This document shows positions 27,796 through 35,574 of a DNA stretch of 50,505 nt, piece by piece (positions within the stretch are counted from its first letter, which is position 1; the number at the start of each line of letters is the position of its first letter). Source of the DNA: Opitutaceae bacterium. Lineage in GTDB: Bacteria > Verrucomicrobiota > Verrucomicrobiia > Opitutales > Opitutaceae. The translations under genes and the position numbers were made by a program. The notes beneath the pieces are model-generated. The model was not told the DNA's origin and did no database searches. It saw only the letters and a program-made list of their open reading frames with translations. The stretch lies in contig SXSC01000009.1 in assembly GCA_005792355.1 (NCBI GenBank), positions 1 to 50,505 of the forward strand, in the 5' to 3' direction.

Positions 27796-28218
27796 CTTCG
27801 TGGCTTGGGCCAGCGACAACATACTGCCGGCATGGTGCCGCCGGCATCGCATCGCTTGACCAATGTACCGCGGAAATTGGTCCGCCGAACGGGAGCCCCG
27901 GCACGTCTCCCAATTGCTGGAAGATTTCGCGGCCGGTGCGGGCGGCGGCCAGTCGTTGGAATATCTGCGGTTTGGTGGGGGCGCGGAGCCCCCACCGCGC
28001 TCGACCGTTCGGCAGCGCCCGACCAGCGGGTGGGGGCACCCGCACTCCATCAAACCGGAAGCACCAACCTGCGGATCCGCCCCGCCAGCGGCGGCATCTC
28101 CAAACAAAAAATTGGTCAAGAAACGCGCAGCCTGAGGCAAAAGCCGGTGAGCAAGCCGTGCAGTACTCCACGATACTCCTCTCAAGCCCCTGCCGCGTTC
28201 GTGCGGCGCCCCTTCGAC
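27796..28218. other. Divergent intergenic region with palindromic repeats
   Basis: Contains the putative promoter of the 13-haem gene, including a TTGACCAATG-type motif at 27856-27871 shared with other cytochrome operons, and a palindromic repeat at 27974-28050. No small gene is convincing; open frames here are extensions of the neighbours. Confidence 0.6.
27974..28050. repeat. GC-rich palindromic repeat (REP-like)
   Basis: First hairpin GGTGGGGGC-GCGGA-GCCCCCACC at 27974-27996, then GCGGGTG-GGGG-CACCCGC at 28026-28043 followed by ACTCCAT. The second half resembles the repeat at 14847-14926 (GCGGGGTGGGGGCACCCCGC followed by CTCCAT), so both seem members of one family. Confidence 0.75.
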
Positions 28219-29919
28219 ATGTCTGACTCCCCGTCTTCGCCCCTGCAGGATCCCCACGCCGCGGAACACTTCGCGCGGCTTGAGGCCCGCCTCGCCCGCC
28301 TCGAGTCTCACCTCGGTCTCACCGGAGAAATTGTCCCGCTGCCCTCCCCGACCGTCCCCAGCGCCATCGAGAGCCCGGCACCGGTGCCCGCGGCAACCTC
28401 CCCGGGGGCGACTGCGAGCACCCCGCAACAAGACGCCGACGACCTCGAACTCGAGGTGGGACAAAACTGGTTTGCGCGGGTCGGCATTCTCGTTTTCGCG
28501 CTCGGTGGCGGCTTCATGCTCACGCTGCCGTATGCGAGTCTGCCCGCAGCCGCGCCGTCGCTGACCGGCCTGGCGGTGGCCACGGCTTTATTCTTCATCG
28601 CGCATACGTGGGAGCGCTCGTTCGCGCTGGTGGCGAGCCATCTTCGCGGCGCCGGAATGGCGCTGCTCTACTGCGCCACGCTGCGCCTGTTCTTCTTCGG
28701 CGCGCGACCGGCCCTCAGCATCGAATCACCGGCCGCGCCCGCCCTCCTCGCGCTGGCGGTGGCCATCAACGTGGTGATCGCGCTGCGCCGCAATTCCCCC
28801 TGGCTCACCGGGCTGGCGCTGATCACGGGTTGCGCCTCGGCTCTCGCCATCGGTTCGGCCTGGTGGGTCCTCGCCAGCCTCACCGTGATGGCGGCCCTCG
28901 CGGCGGTCACCAGCGTGCGGCGCCACTGGCCCGCCGTCGCGCTCGCCGGAATCGTCATGGTCCTCGGCACCTACGCAGTTTGGGCCATCGGCAATCCGGC
29001 ACGCGGCGGGGCGTTTCACTTCGTTTCCGAGCCCATCGCTGTTCCGGCCTTTCTGCTGCTCTACGCGCTGGTCTTTGGCACGCTGCCGCTCTTCCGACCC
29101 GCCGAGGATTCCGAGGATCCGGCGACCATCGCCGGCGGGTTGGTCACCTGCGCCATGGCCTACGGTTTGTTTTTGCTGCACACCGCGGCCGCATTTCCGA
29201 AAATCTTCGTCGTGGCGCAGGTCGGCGCCGCCGCCGTGTTCATCGGGCTGGCCGTGATCTTCTGGGTCCGGCGCCACAGCCACGTTTCCACCTTCTTCTA
29301 TGCCATGACCGGCTACACCGCGTTTAGCATGGCTCTCATCAAACTGGCCCCTTCGCCCGAGGTGTTTGTGTGGCTGTCCGTGCAAAGTGTCGTGGTGGTC
29401 ACCACGGCAATCTGGTTCCGGTCGCGGGCCATTGTCGTCGCGAATTTCCTCATCTACGTCGCGATCGTGCTCGGTTACGTCATTCTGAAAGATCGCGAAA
29501 CCGGCATCAGCGTCGGCTTCGGGATCGTGGCCCTCCTGAGCGCGCGTATCCTCAACTGGCAGAAGCACCGTTTGGAATTGAAGACGGAATTGATGCGCAA
29601 CGCGTATCTGCTGAGCGCCTTCATCGTGTTTCCCTATGCGCTGTACCACCTCGTGCCGGCCAGGGTCGCCGGCCTCGCCTGGATCGGGATGGCGAGCGTC
29701 TACTACGTGCTAAACTTCATCGTGCGAAACCAGAAATACCGCTGGATGGGTCACGGCACGCTCCTGCTGACCGCGGTTAACCTCATCGTGCCCGGAGGCC
29801 GGCAGCTGGACCCGGCGTGGCGGGTCGCCTCGTTCCTCTTGCTCGGCGCGGCGCTGCTGGTCGTGTCGCTCACCTTCACGCGGCTGCAACGCCGCGAGCG
29901 CGAACCGCGGACGAACTGA
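28219..29919 (+). CDS. DUF2339 multi-pass membrane protein
   Basis: A 566-residue protein. The ATG at 28219 is the sensible start; the frame remains open for 2 kb upstream only because it is antisense to the 13-haem cytochrome gene. Residues 15-32 form a short coiled coil (HFARLEARLARLESHLG), then a Pro/Ala-rich linker, then LEVGQNWFARVGILVFALGGGFML, the characteristic N-terminal signature of DUF2339 proteins, followed by about 14 hydrophobic helices to the end. Family function is unknown. It stands between two cytochrome units and is divergent from the 13-haem gene; a hairpin with a short T run follows at 30060-30095. Confidence 0.8.
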   Translation: MSDSPSSPLQDPHAAEHFARLEARLARLESHLGLTGEIVPLPSPTVPSAIESPAPVPAATSPGATASTPQQDADDLELEVGQNWFARVGILVFALGGGFMLTLPYASLPAAAPSLTGLAVATALFFIAHTWERSFALVASHLRGAGMALLYCATLRLFFFGARPALSIESPAAPALLALAVAINVVIALRRNSPWLTGLALITGCASALAIGSAWWVLASLTVMAALAAVTSVRRHWPAVALAGIVMVLGTYAVWAIGNPARGGAFHFVSEPIAVPAFLLLYALVFGTLPLFRPAEDSEDPATIAGGLVTCAMAYGLFLLHTAAAFPKIFVVAQVGAAAVFIGLAVIFWVRRHSHVSTFFYAMTGYTAFSMALIKLAPSPEVFVWLSVQSVVVVTTAIWFRSRAIVVANFLIYVAIVLGYVILKDRETGISVGFGIVALLSARILNWQKHRLELKTELMRNAYLLSAFIVFPYALYHLVPARVAGLAWIGMASVYYVLNFIVRNQKYRWMGHGTLLLTAVNLIVPGGRQLDPAWRVASFLLLGAALLVVSLTFTRLQRREREPRTN

Positions 29920-30033
29920 AGGCCGGACGCCGGCGGTTTCGGACTCTCGGCTGGGCGAATCCCTCTCCGGCGGCGGCGGCGATCGGCGTCCCTGATGCCG
30001 GCCATCCGCGGTCTTTCTGAATCTGCGGGAGGC

Positions 30034-30120
30034 ACGCCTGGCCCGGAGATTATTGGATCGCTGCCGTCAGCCTCGAGAAAAGACGGCAGCCGTTTTCAGG
30101 AAATTGCCCGGTGCGGAACA
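30034..30120. repeat. Intergenic repeat family B, copy 1
   Basis: About 85 bases starting at GCCTGGCCCGGAGAT, similar along its length to 41940-42030. A TTTCTGAATCTGCGGGAGG block lies just upstream (30014-30032) and recurs, inverted, just downstream of copy 2. Confidence 0.65.
30060..30095 (+). terminator. Putative rho-independent terminator after the DUF2339 gene
   Basis: Perfect 9-bp stem GCTGCCGTC / GACGGCAGC (30060-30068 and 30082-30090) followed by CGTTTT. It is part of repeat family B, so termination may be incidental. Confidence 0.5.
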
Positions 30121-30141
30121 AGAATGTGATCCGCCGCCCGC

Positions 30142-31395
30142 TCAGACCGACACCACCGGGGTCGGGGCTCCGGGCGCCTCCGCCCCGTGGGCTTTTTCCA
30201 CGGGGAGGAAAATCCGGATCAGCAAGACCAGGATCAGGAACGGCAGCAGCATCAGACCCAGCCCCACCAGCCAGCCTTCCTGGCCGGAAAGTTCCAGCTT
30301 GAAGGTCGTGAAGCCGCGCAGGCTCTTGGAGAACAGCTGCCCGCCAATCACCACGTTCCAGCGCATCAACAGCACGCCAGCCATGATGAGCAGGGCGCTA
30401 AAGTAGTACAGGCGTCGCCGGACGAAATTAGGAATCTCTTCCCGGAACATCTGCGTCGCTCCCAGCATGAGCAGGGGAATCAGCGTGCCGAGGCAGAGCT
30501 GCCCGACCAGCATCGTGTAGAAGAGTTTGCCGGCGGCGAGTTGCTTGAGGACGTGAATTGACTCGTCGGCCGAGTAGAGCCGGTGCAACCAGTCGAGCGA
30601 CTCGATCGAGAAATCGACCAGCAAGGCATAGAAGAGGAACTTGCCCATCTCATCGATGCAGTCGTCATCGACCTCCTTGCGCCGGAACCAGCTGAGCTCC
30701 GTATAAATGAAGACGCACAGGGCGATGCCGGACACGATGGCCGAGAAAACGAAGATCACCGGCATGAGCACGTTGCCCCACCAGGGATTCGCCTTGATCG
30801 AGCCGAAGATGAAACCCACGTAGCCGTGGAGCAGGAACGCCGAGGGGATGCCGATGATGGTGACGACCAGGCCCATCCGATCGTCGAAATGCAGCGCCGC
30901 CGGCGACACGTCCTTCACGCCGAGCGTCAGCCAGCGGTACATCAGGCCCTTCAGGCCCGGCTCCTGCTGCCCCCACCGAACAAAATCGTGGCGATAGTCG
31001 AGCCACAGCTCCAGCAACAGCACCGCCATGATGTACCACGCATACACAAACCCGAACATCGCCATCGGCGACGACAGGTGGGGCGTCATCATCACCTCGA
31101 GGCAGCGCTCCGGATGCCCGAGATGCAGCAACAGCGGCAGCGGCGCACAGAGGAGGAACGCGAGCGCCGTCAGCAGCGCGAGGCGATACACGGGCGTCAG
31201 CGCCTTGACGTTGAAGACCCGCACCAGCGACGCCATGATGAAGGCGCCGGCCACCAGCCCGGTGATATACGGATAGATGACGATGAGGACGCTCCAGAGC
31301 ACATTCTGCTCGTTGGGATATGCGTAGCCCTCGACATGCGGCAGCTGGGCGTGGGCCTCGGCTCCGATCTGGGCCAGGAAAATCGCCGGGCTCAT
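30142..31395 (-). CDS. NrfD/PsrC-family quinone-interacting membrane subunit
   Basis: A 417-residue integral membrane protein with about ten hydrophobic helices. The ATG at 31395 is set by the strong AAGGAGG upstream. Typical NrfD features include YPYITGLVAGAFIMASLVRVF, PLLLHLGHPERCLEVMMTPHLSSPMAMFGFVYAWY and the second-half GVLLMRWNVVIGGQLFSKSL. Family members exchange electrons between quinones and a periplasmic Fe-S partner. It is the last gene of the operon monohaem c, tetrahaem c, Fe-S protein, NrfD, the same arrangement as in the operon at 33868-37565 and comparable to Geobacter CbcSTU-type complexes. No inserted domain here, unlike its paralogue. Confidence 0.88.
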   Translation of the reverse strand: MSPAIFLAQIGAEAHAQLPHVEGYAYPNEQNVLWSVLIVIYPYITGLVAGAFIMASLVRVFNVKALTPVYRLALLTALAFLLCAPLPLLLHLGHPERCLEVMMTPHLSSPMAMFGFVYAWYIMAVLLLELWLDYRHDFVRWGQQEPGLKGLMYRWLTLGVKDVSPAALHFDDRMGLVVTIIGIPSAFLLHGYVGFIFGSIKANPWWGNVLMPVIFVFSAIVSGIALCVFIYTELSWFRRKEVDDDCIDEMGKFLFYALLVDFSIESLDWLHRLYSADESIHVLKQLAAGKLFYTMLVGQLCLGTLIPLLMLGATQMFREEIPNFVRRRLYYFSALLIMAGVLLMRWNVVIGGQLFSKSLRGFTTFKLELSGQEGWLVGLGLMLLPFLILVLLIRIFLPVEKAHGAEAPGAPTPVVSV

Positions 31396-31397
31396 GT

Positions 31398-32210
31398 TTA
31401 CCTTACCTCCTTGTCGATGTTGGCGTAAAGCACGCGCGGCTCGGTGCCGAGGTGCGGCTTGAGCGTGAACACCTTGTTGGCGCGAATGAACTCCTGCAGG
31501 GGATCTTTTTCCACCGGGTTCTTCAAGTCGCCGAAAATGCGCGCCTGGGTCGGACAGACTTCCACGCACGCCGGCTTCAGGCCGCGTGTGATGCGGTGAT
31601 AGCACAGCGTGCATTTTTCCGCTGTGTGCGTCTCGGGGTTCATGAACCGGCAGCCATACGGACACGCCTGGATGCAGAAACCGCAGCCGATGCAATACTC
31701 CGGGTCGACCAGCACAACGCCATCCGGCGTGTCGAAGGTCGCGCCCACGGGGCAGGCCTGCGAACACGGTGAGTTTTCACAAAGATTGCACAGCTTCGGC
31801 ACGAAGAACGCCTTCAGGATCTCCTCCCGGGGCACAAGCGTCGGCGGAAACCCGTTCCGTCCGCCATTCGGCGAGTCGACCGCCACTTCGCCCCGCAGGG
31901 CGACGGCACCCGGCCGCGCCTTCCGGATGATATAGCGCTCAACCCAGGTACGGAAGTAACTCGAGCTCTGCGGCACCTTGTTCTCGGTCTTGCACGCATC
32001 CACGCACAACCCGCAGCCGATGCAGCGGTCCGCATCCATGCAGATCAGCCAGTGGTGCTTCATCGGATCGTAGCCCTTCGGAGCCCCCGCCGAAGTGAAG
32101 AGATTCTTCACGGCCGCCTTGGCCTTGCTGGCCAGCGGCAGCGCGGCCAGCCAACCGAGGCCGCCTCCCAGCAGACCGAGCAACCGGCGACGAGAATAAG
32201 ACGGGGTCAT
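31398..32210 (-). CDS. Tat-exported ferredoxin-like 4x[4Fe-4S] protein (NrfC/DsrO/HmeA type)
   Basis: A 270-residue electron-transfer subunit. The N-terminus SRRRLLGLLGGGLGWLAALP is a twin-arginine signal, placing it in the periplasm. Cysteine groups follow the NrfC pattern: CIGCGLCVDACKTEN, CNLCENSPCSQACPVGA, CIGCGFCIQACPYG and CTLCYHRITRGLKPACVEVCP, enough for four cubane clusters. It ends two bases before the NrfD ATG and its start overlaps the tetrahaem gene stop by four bases (ATGA), so the subunits are coupled. It should carry electrons between NrfD and the tetrahaem cytochrome. Confidence 0.92.
   Translation of the reverse strand: MTPSYSRRRLLGLLGGGLGWLAALPLASKAKAAVKNLFTSAGAPKGYDPMKHHWLICMDADRCIGCGLCVDACKTENKVPQSSSYFRTWVERYIIRKARPGAVALRGEVAVDSPNGGRNGFPPTLVPREEILKAFFVPKLCNLCENSPCSQACPVGATFDTPDGVVLVDPEYCIGCGFCIQACPYGCRFMNPETHTAEKCTLCYHRITRGLKPACVEVCPTQARIFGDLKNPVEKDPLQEFIRANKVFTLKPHLGTEPRVLYANIDKEVR
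31406..31412 (-). promoter_or_regulatory. Ribosome binding site of the NrfD gene
   Basis: AAGGAGG on the minus strand, ten bases before the ATG at 31395 and inside the 3' end of the Fe-S gene; it fixes the start of the membrane subunit. Confidence 0.8.
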
Positions 32211-32662
32211 TTGGATTTGTTGGGTTGGTGGGCCACGTGGCATTCCACGCACTTGTCGCCCGGAAAATGATCCCAAACTTGAATCTGGCGCTGCTTGGCC
32301 GGCCGGGCCACTTCCGCCACGTGGCAGCGCAGGCACAGCTGGTCGTTCAGCTTGACGGGCATGATGTCCGGATTGCGGGAATGGGTCCGGCCGGGGCCGT
32401 GGCATGCCTCGCAACTGATCCCCTTGTGGCGATCGTTGGCCACCAGTTCGCTCGTCTCGGAATGGCACTCGTCGCAGGCCTTCGCCCCGGCAAACACCTG
32501 CGGACGCGACGCCGCCTCGACCAGCGCCGCCCCGCGGTAATGACCGTAATGGCCAAACGTCGCCGGCGTCAGCACGACGCGCGCGACGGCGTAGGTGCCG
32601 ATAACCAGCAGCGTCAGCACCACGAGCCGGAGCAACTGCGGCGGCATGGAGGAGCGGTTCAT
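32207..32662 (-). CDS. Membrane-anchored tetrahaem c-type cytochrome
   Basis: A 151-residue protein with an N-terminal membrane anchor (residues 10-32, LLRLVVLTLLVIGTYAVARVV) and four CXXCH motifs: CDECH, CEACH, CLRCH and CVECH, with the spacing of short NapC/NrfH-unlike tetrahaem subunits. Probably the periplasmic exit of the NrfD/Fe-S complex. Its 3' end overlaps the Fe-S gene by four bases; the monohaem gene lies 25 bases upstream. It is only loosely similar to the tetrahaem protein of the second operon (four haems and an anchor, different spacing). Confidence 0.85.
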   Translation of the reverse strand: MNRSSMPPQLLRLVVLTLLVIGTYAVARVVLTPATFGHYGHYRGAALVEAASRPQVFAGAKACDECHSETSELVANDRHKGISCEACHGPGRTHSRNPDIMPVKLNDQLCLRCHVAEVARPAKQRQIQVWDHFPGDKCVECHVAHQPNKSK

Positions 32663-32687
32663 GGCAGATTCAACCGGCGGTGTGCGC

Positions 32688-33026
32688 CTACTTCTTCAGC
32701 GCGCGCACGAACGGCACGAGCGCCTTGATCTCGTCTTCCGAAAGGCCCTCGGTGGGTTTCATCGTCACCTTGCCCTTGTCGTCGGTCAGGCCCTTCTTCA
32801 TCGCCTTGAGCGCCTCTTCGTCGGTGAACTTGGCCTGGACCTTGGCGTCGGCCAGGTCGCGGAGACCAAGCTTTTTTCCCATCTTGGTCTGGCCCCTGCC
32901 ATCGGGACCATGGCATTTGGCGCAGTGTTCCGTCCAGTTGGCGGAGGCGTCGGCCGCATAGGCGGCGAGCGCGGCGCCCGCGAGGGTGAGCACAAACGAA
33001 ACGGCAGCGAAACGTGAGGTTTTCAT
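32688..33026 (-). CDS. Periplasmic monohaem cytochrome c (class I)
   Basis: A 112-residue small soluble cytochrome. Signal peptide about residues 1-25 (MKTSRFAAVSFVLTLAGAALAAYA); haem site CAKCHGPDGRGQTKMGKKLG; a probable axial Met in KVTMKPTEGLS; C-terminal helix EIKALVPFVRALKK. The ATG at 33026 matches the paralogue at 37565, which also starts MKTSR. First gene of the operon ending in NrfD at 30142. It may shuttle electrons between the membrane complex and other periplasmic cytochromes. Confidence 0.92.
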   Translation of the reverse strand: MKTSRFAAVSFVLTLAGAALAAYAADASANWTEHCAKCHGPDGRGQTKMGKKLGLRDLADAKVQAKFTDEEALKAMKKGLTDDKGKVTMKPTEGLSEDEIKALVPFVRALKK

Positions 33027-33226
33027 GGTGCGAAAAACGTTGGTCAACGGTTTGGGACGCCGGGGAAGGAGGTAACGACGCCCACTGTATCCACAATTCC
33101 ATCGCCGCAGCTAACCGGATTTTGACCAATGCACCGCATCTCTTGGCGCGGGCCAATGCGACGCGATGGCAAAATCCGCGGCGGGCGTTCCCACGGGTCC
33201 GGCACCCGCCCGGGTGAGCCCGCGAC

Positions 33227-33736
33227 TCAACCGCAGCCGCATCCGCCCCCGCCGCAGCCGCCGGGCGGAAAGGCGTCCATCATCATTTCCGGGTCGGAAC
33301 CCGTGCCGAGTTGATCGGCGCACTCGCAGAGCAGCGCGTAGTATTCGTCGCGGGTGAGACCGAGCGCGGCGGCGCCAAAATTCTCCGCATCGTCGGACGA
33401 CGCAAACTCGCCGTAGTTCAGCGCGACGAGCTGGTAGAGCACGAGGGCGGGCACCCGCTCCAGCTGCGCCTCGAAAAGCGGATGCACGAACATCGTGAAG
33501 CCGTCCTCAGGCCGCTCGCCCTTCTGTTCGGGGTGCGCAAACTCACCCTCCTGCAAAAGCGCCGCGTCGAAGACCACCTCGCACGGGTAGCGCACGTAGG
33601 CGCGATCCTCGAGCAACCGCGGCAGTTCCGGCCAGCCGATCCGCGGGCCGTACTTGCAAAAAATCTCGGCACCCTTGGCCGTGACGTGATCGGTGAGCGA
33701 TTGCTTCGCGTCGGCCGCGGTGAGTTGGGTGGCCAT
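33227..33736 (-). CDS. Hypothetical protein with Cys/Gly-rich C-terminal tail
   Basis: A 169-residue soluble protein of no recognised family, from the ATG at 33736. The body is helical and acidic (EIFCKYGPRIGWPELPRLLED, DEYYALLCECADQLG) with several scattered cysteines, and the tail PPGGCGGGGCGCG looks like a metal- or cofactor-binding or cross-linking end. It follows the NrfD-cNMP operon on the same strand after 131 bases that contain a large inverted repeat, and precedes the next cytochrome operon by 200 bases. A maturation or accessory role in the electron-transfer island is a guess from position. Confidence 0.65.
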   Translation of the reverse strand: MATQLTAADAKQSLTDHVTAKGAEIFCKYGPRIGWPELPRLLEDRAYVRYPCEVVFDAALLQEGEFAHPEQKGERPEDGFTMFVHPLFEAQLERVPALVLYQLVALNYGEFASSDDAENFGAAALGLTRDEYYALLCECADQLGTGSDPEMMMDAFPPGGCGGGGCGCG

Positions 33737-33767
33737 GGGGTTGGTCGAGTTGGTTAAAGATTCAGAT

Positions 33768-33849
33768 TTGCACGGAAGATAACGAAGGAAACGAAGCAGC
33801 GGTCTGGCCTCGGGCGGACGCTTCGTTTCCTTTATTATCTTCTGTGCAA
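33768..33849. repeat. Long inverted repeat after the NrfD-cNMP gene
   Basis: Arms of 30 bases (33768-33797 and 33820-33849) pair at 27 positions; unit TTGCACRGAAGATAA then AAGGAAACGAAGC, loop 22 bases. It lies 19 bases past the stop of the NrfD-cNMP gene and may act as a 3' hairpin, though no T run follows. Confidence 0.85.
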
Positions 33850-33867
33850 AAAACCATTTCTTCGCCT

Positions 33868-35574
33868 TCAGGAGGCGAGCGCGGGTTCGGGCTGGCCCTC
33901 GTTGGCCTTCGTCATCCGCCCCTGGAGAATCGGCACGGTCATCCGGAGGAAGATCGTGTAACACAACAGCCCGAAGGCCCAGATGCCGAGACACACGAGC
34001 GTCTCGTTGAGCGACGGCGTGTACTCGACGATGGCACCGAGCGGCGTCGGGATGAAGCCGGGAATCACGAGGCCCATGCCCTTCTCGATCCAGATGCCGA
34101 CGATGCAACACACGCAGGCCACATCGAGCCACTTGAGGCTGCGGCTGATTGGCAAAATCAGCAGGGTCATGCCGATCAGATTGAGCGCCACCGCCGTCCA
34201 GATCCACGGCACCAGCGCGTGATGGCCATGCAGGCCCAGGAAGAGATATTTCGAGGAGGCGACATGCAGGTTGCCGGAGTAGAATTCCTTGAACACCTCG
34301 TTCGCCAGCAGGAAGACATTGATGATCATCGAAACCTGCACGATTCCGCGGAGCGTGAGGAGCGCGTGATCGGTGATCATGAGCCGCTCGCTCATCCGCG
34401 AACGAACCACCGTGTTCATGGCGGGGGTTTCCAGCAGGACGCGCAGCGAATCGGCCGGCAGCCGCAGGATGCGCGACGGCTCCTCGGCGATCGCCGTCGC
34501 CATGCGCCGCGTGCCCTGGAGCGCGGAGACCTCGCCAAACTGATCGCCCGGCGAGGCGGTGCGGGTGATCCGCGCCCGTCCGCTCTCTTCCCGCTTCACC
34601 ACCACCCGCCCGCGCAAAACAAAGAACGCGTCAAGGGACGTCGTCCCCTGCCGCAGCAGCAGATCGCCGCGCGCGACGTCGAGCACCGCCGCTCCGGCGA
34701 GCGCCCGGGCGCGATCCGCCGACGAGACTCCGGCGAGCTCCGGCAGCACCCGGGCGAGCTCTGCCAAATCCTCCGGCGCGGCCGGGCGACCAGGTGACGC
34801 GCCCACGTCCACGGCCTCGCTCCAGTCCGCCGCGGACCCGGAGGCCGTGACGCGACGCACGACCTGCAGGGCGAGGATAATCAACGCCGGCCCGGCGGAA
34901 AACGCCGAGGCGAGGAAGCGCGGACCGACGATGGCCGAGTTCCAAAAGGGACGCCCGCCGAGACCGACATAAAGAAACGCGGTCACCGTGTGGATCGAGA
35001 CGGCCCACACGATGGCGATGAAGACAAACGGAATATAGAACCACTTCGACGGCTTCCGCCCCTGATAGCGGGTATAGATGAGATAGCCGCAGATGTGGAC
35101 ATTGAGCACCAGGTAGCCGTTGAGCACAATCACGTCCCAGCTCAGCATCGAGTTGGGAAAATTCATCTGCCCGAGGAAGGGGATGAGATGCCAGAAGCGA
35201 TCGGGCCGGCCGAGATCGACCGTCACGAACAGCAGGCACATGATGATCGCGGCCACCGCCAGCAGCTCGCCGAAAATCACGAGGTCGTGCATCTCCTCGT
35301 TGTCGTAAATGTAGACGGGAATCACCATCATCACGGCGGCCGCGGCGACGCCGACGAGGAAGGTGAAATTGGCGATATAGACACCCCACGAAACCTCATC
35401 GCTCATGCCCGTGACCATCAGCCCGTGGACGAGCTGTTTGCAGTAGGCATTGAGCCCGAGGAGCGTGACGGCGACGAGCAGGCCCACCCACGCGTAGTAG
35501 CGCCAGTCGCCCACGGTCGCGACCCGCGCGCAGCGCCAGAGAAAGTTGCCGTAATTGCGGGCGGCGGTGATCAT
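33868..35574 (-). CDS. NrfD-family membrane subunit with inserted cyclic-nucleotide-binding domain
   Basis: A 568-residue protein made of an NrfD-type quinone-interacting membrane core split by a soluble domain. Residues 27-242 hold six predicted helices (DNEEMHDLVIFGELL and DLGRPDRFWHLIPF are NrfD-like); residues about 245-400 are a cNMP-binding (CRP-type) beta barrel; residues 406-545 hold four more helices with LLANEVFKEFYSG and WIEKGMGLVIPGFIPTPLG. The N-terminal tail and the segment after helix six are rich in Arg, so by the positive-inside rule the inserted domain faces the cytoplasm. The start overlaps the Fe-S gene stop by four bases. Paralogue of the NrfD at 30142, which lacks the insert. 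Confidence 0.9.
   Translation of the reverse strand: MITAARNYGNFLWRCARVATVGDWRYYAWVGLLVAVTLLGLNAYCKQLVHGLMVTGMSDEVSWGVYIANFTFLVGVAAAAVMMVIPVYIYDNEEMHDLVIFGELLAVAAIIMCLLFVTVDLGRPDRFWHLIPFLGQMNFPNSMLSWDVIVLNGYLVLNVHICGYLIYTRYQGRKPSKWFYIPFVFIAIVWAVSIHTVTAFLYVGLGGRPFWNSAIVGPRFLASAFSAGPALIILALQVVRRVTASGSAADWSEAVDVGASPGRPAAPEDLAELARVLPELAGVSSADRARALAGAAVLDVARGDLLLRQGTTSLDAFFVLRGRVVVKREESGRARITRTASPGDQFGEVSALQGTRRMATAIAEEPSRILRLPADSLRVLLETPAMNTVVRSRMSERLMITDHALLTLRGIVQVSMIINVFLLANEVFKEFYSGNLHVASSKYLFLGLHGHHALVPWIWTAVALNLIGMTLLILPISRSLKWLDVACVCCIVGIWIEKGMGLVIPGFIPTPLGAIVEYTPSLNETLVCLGIWAFGLLCYTIFLRMTVPILQGRMTKANEGQPEPALAS
34375..34842 (-). other. Cyclic-nucleotide-binding domain inside the NrfD protein
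   Basis: Residues about 245-400 of the preceding entry. Matches the cNMP barrel: ARGDLLLRQGTTSLDAFFVL, RGRVVVKREESG, and the phosphate-binding cassette SPGDQFGEVSALQGTRRMAT, which keeps FGE (Glu348) and an Arg at the position of the phosphate-contacting arginine (Arg357), with Met replacing the usual small residue after it. It is in frame with no stop or start between it and the membrane parts, so this is a true internal domain, not a neighbouring gene. Confidence 0.85.

Noticed and set aside
26185..28218. A very long plus-strand open frame leading into the DUF2339 gene
   Set aside because: It is antisense to the 13-haem cytochrome, has no protein-like features, and the DUF2339 signature begins only after 28219. 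GC-rich coding DNA commonly leaves the opposite strand open.
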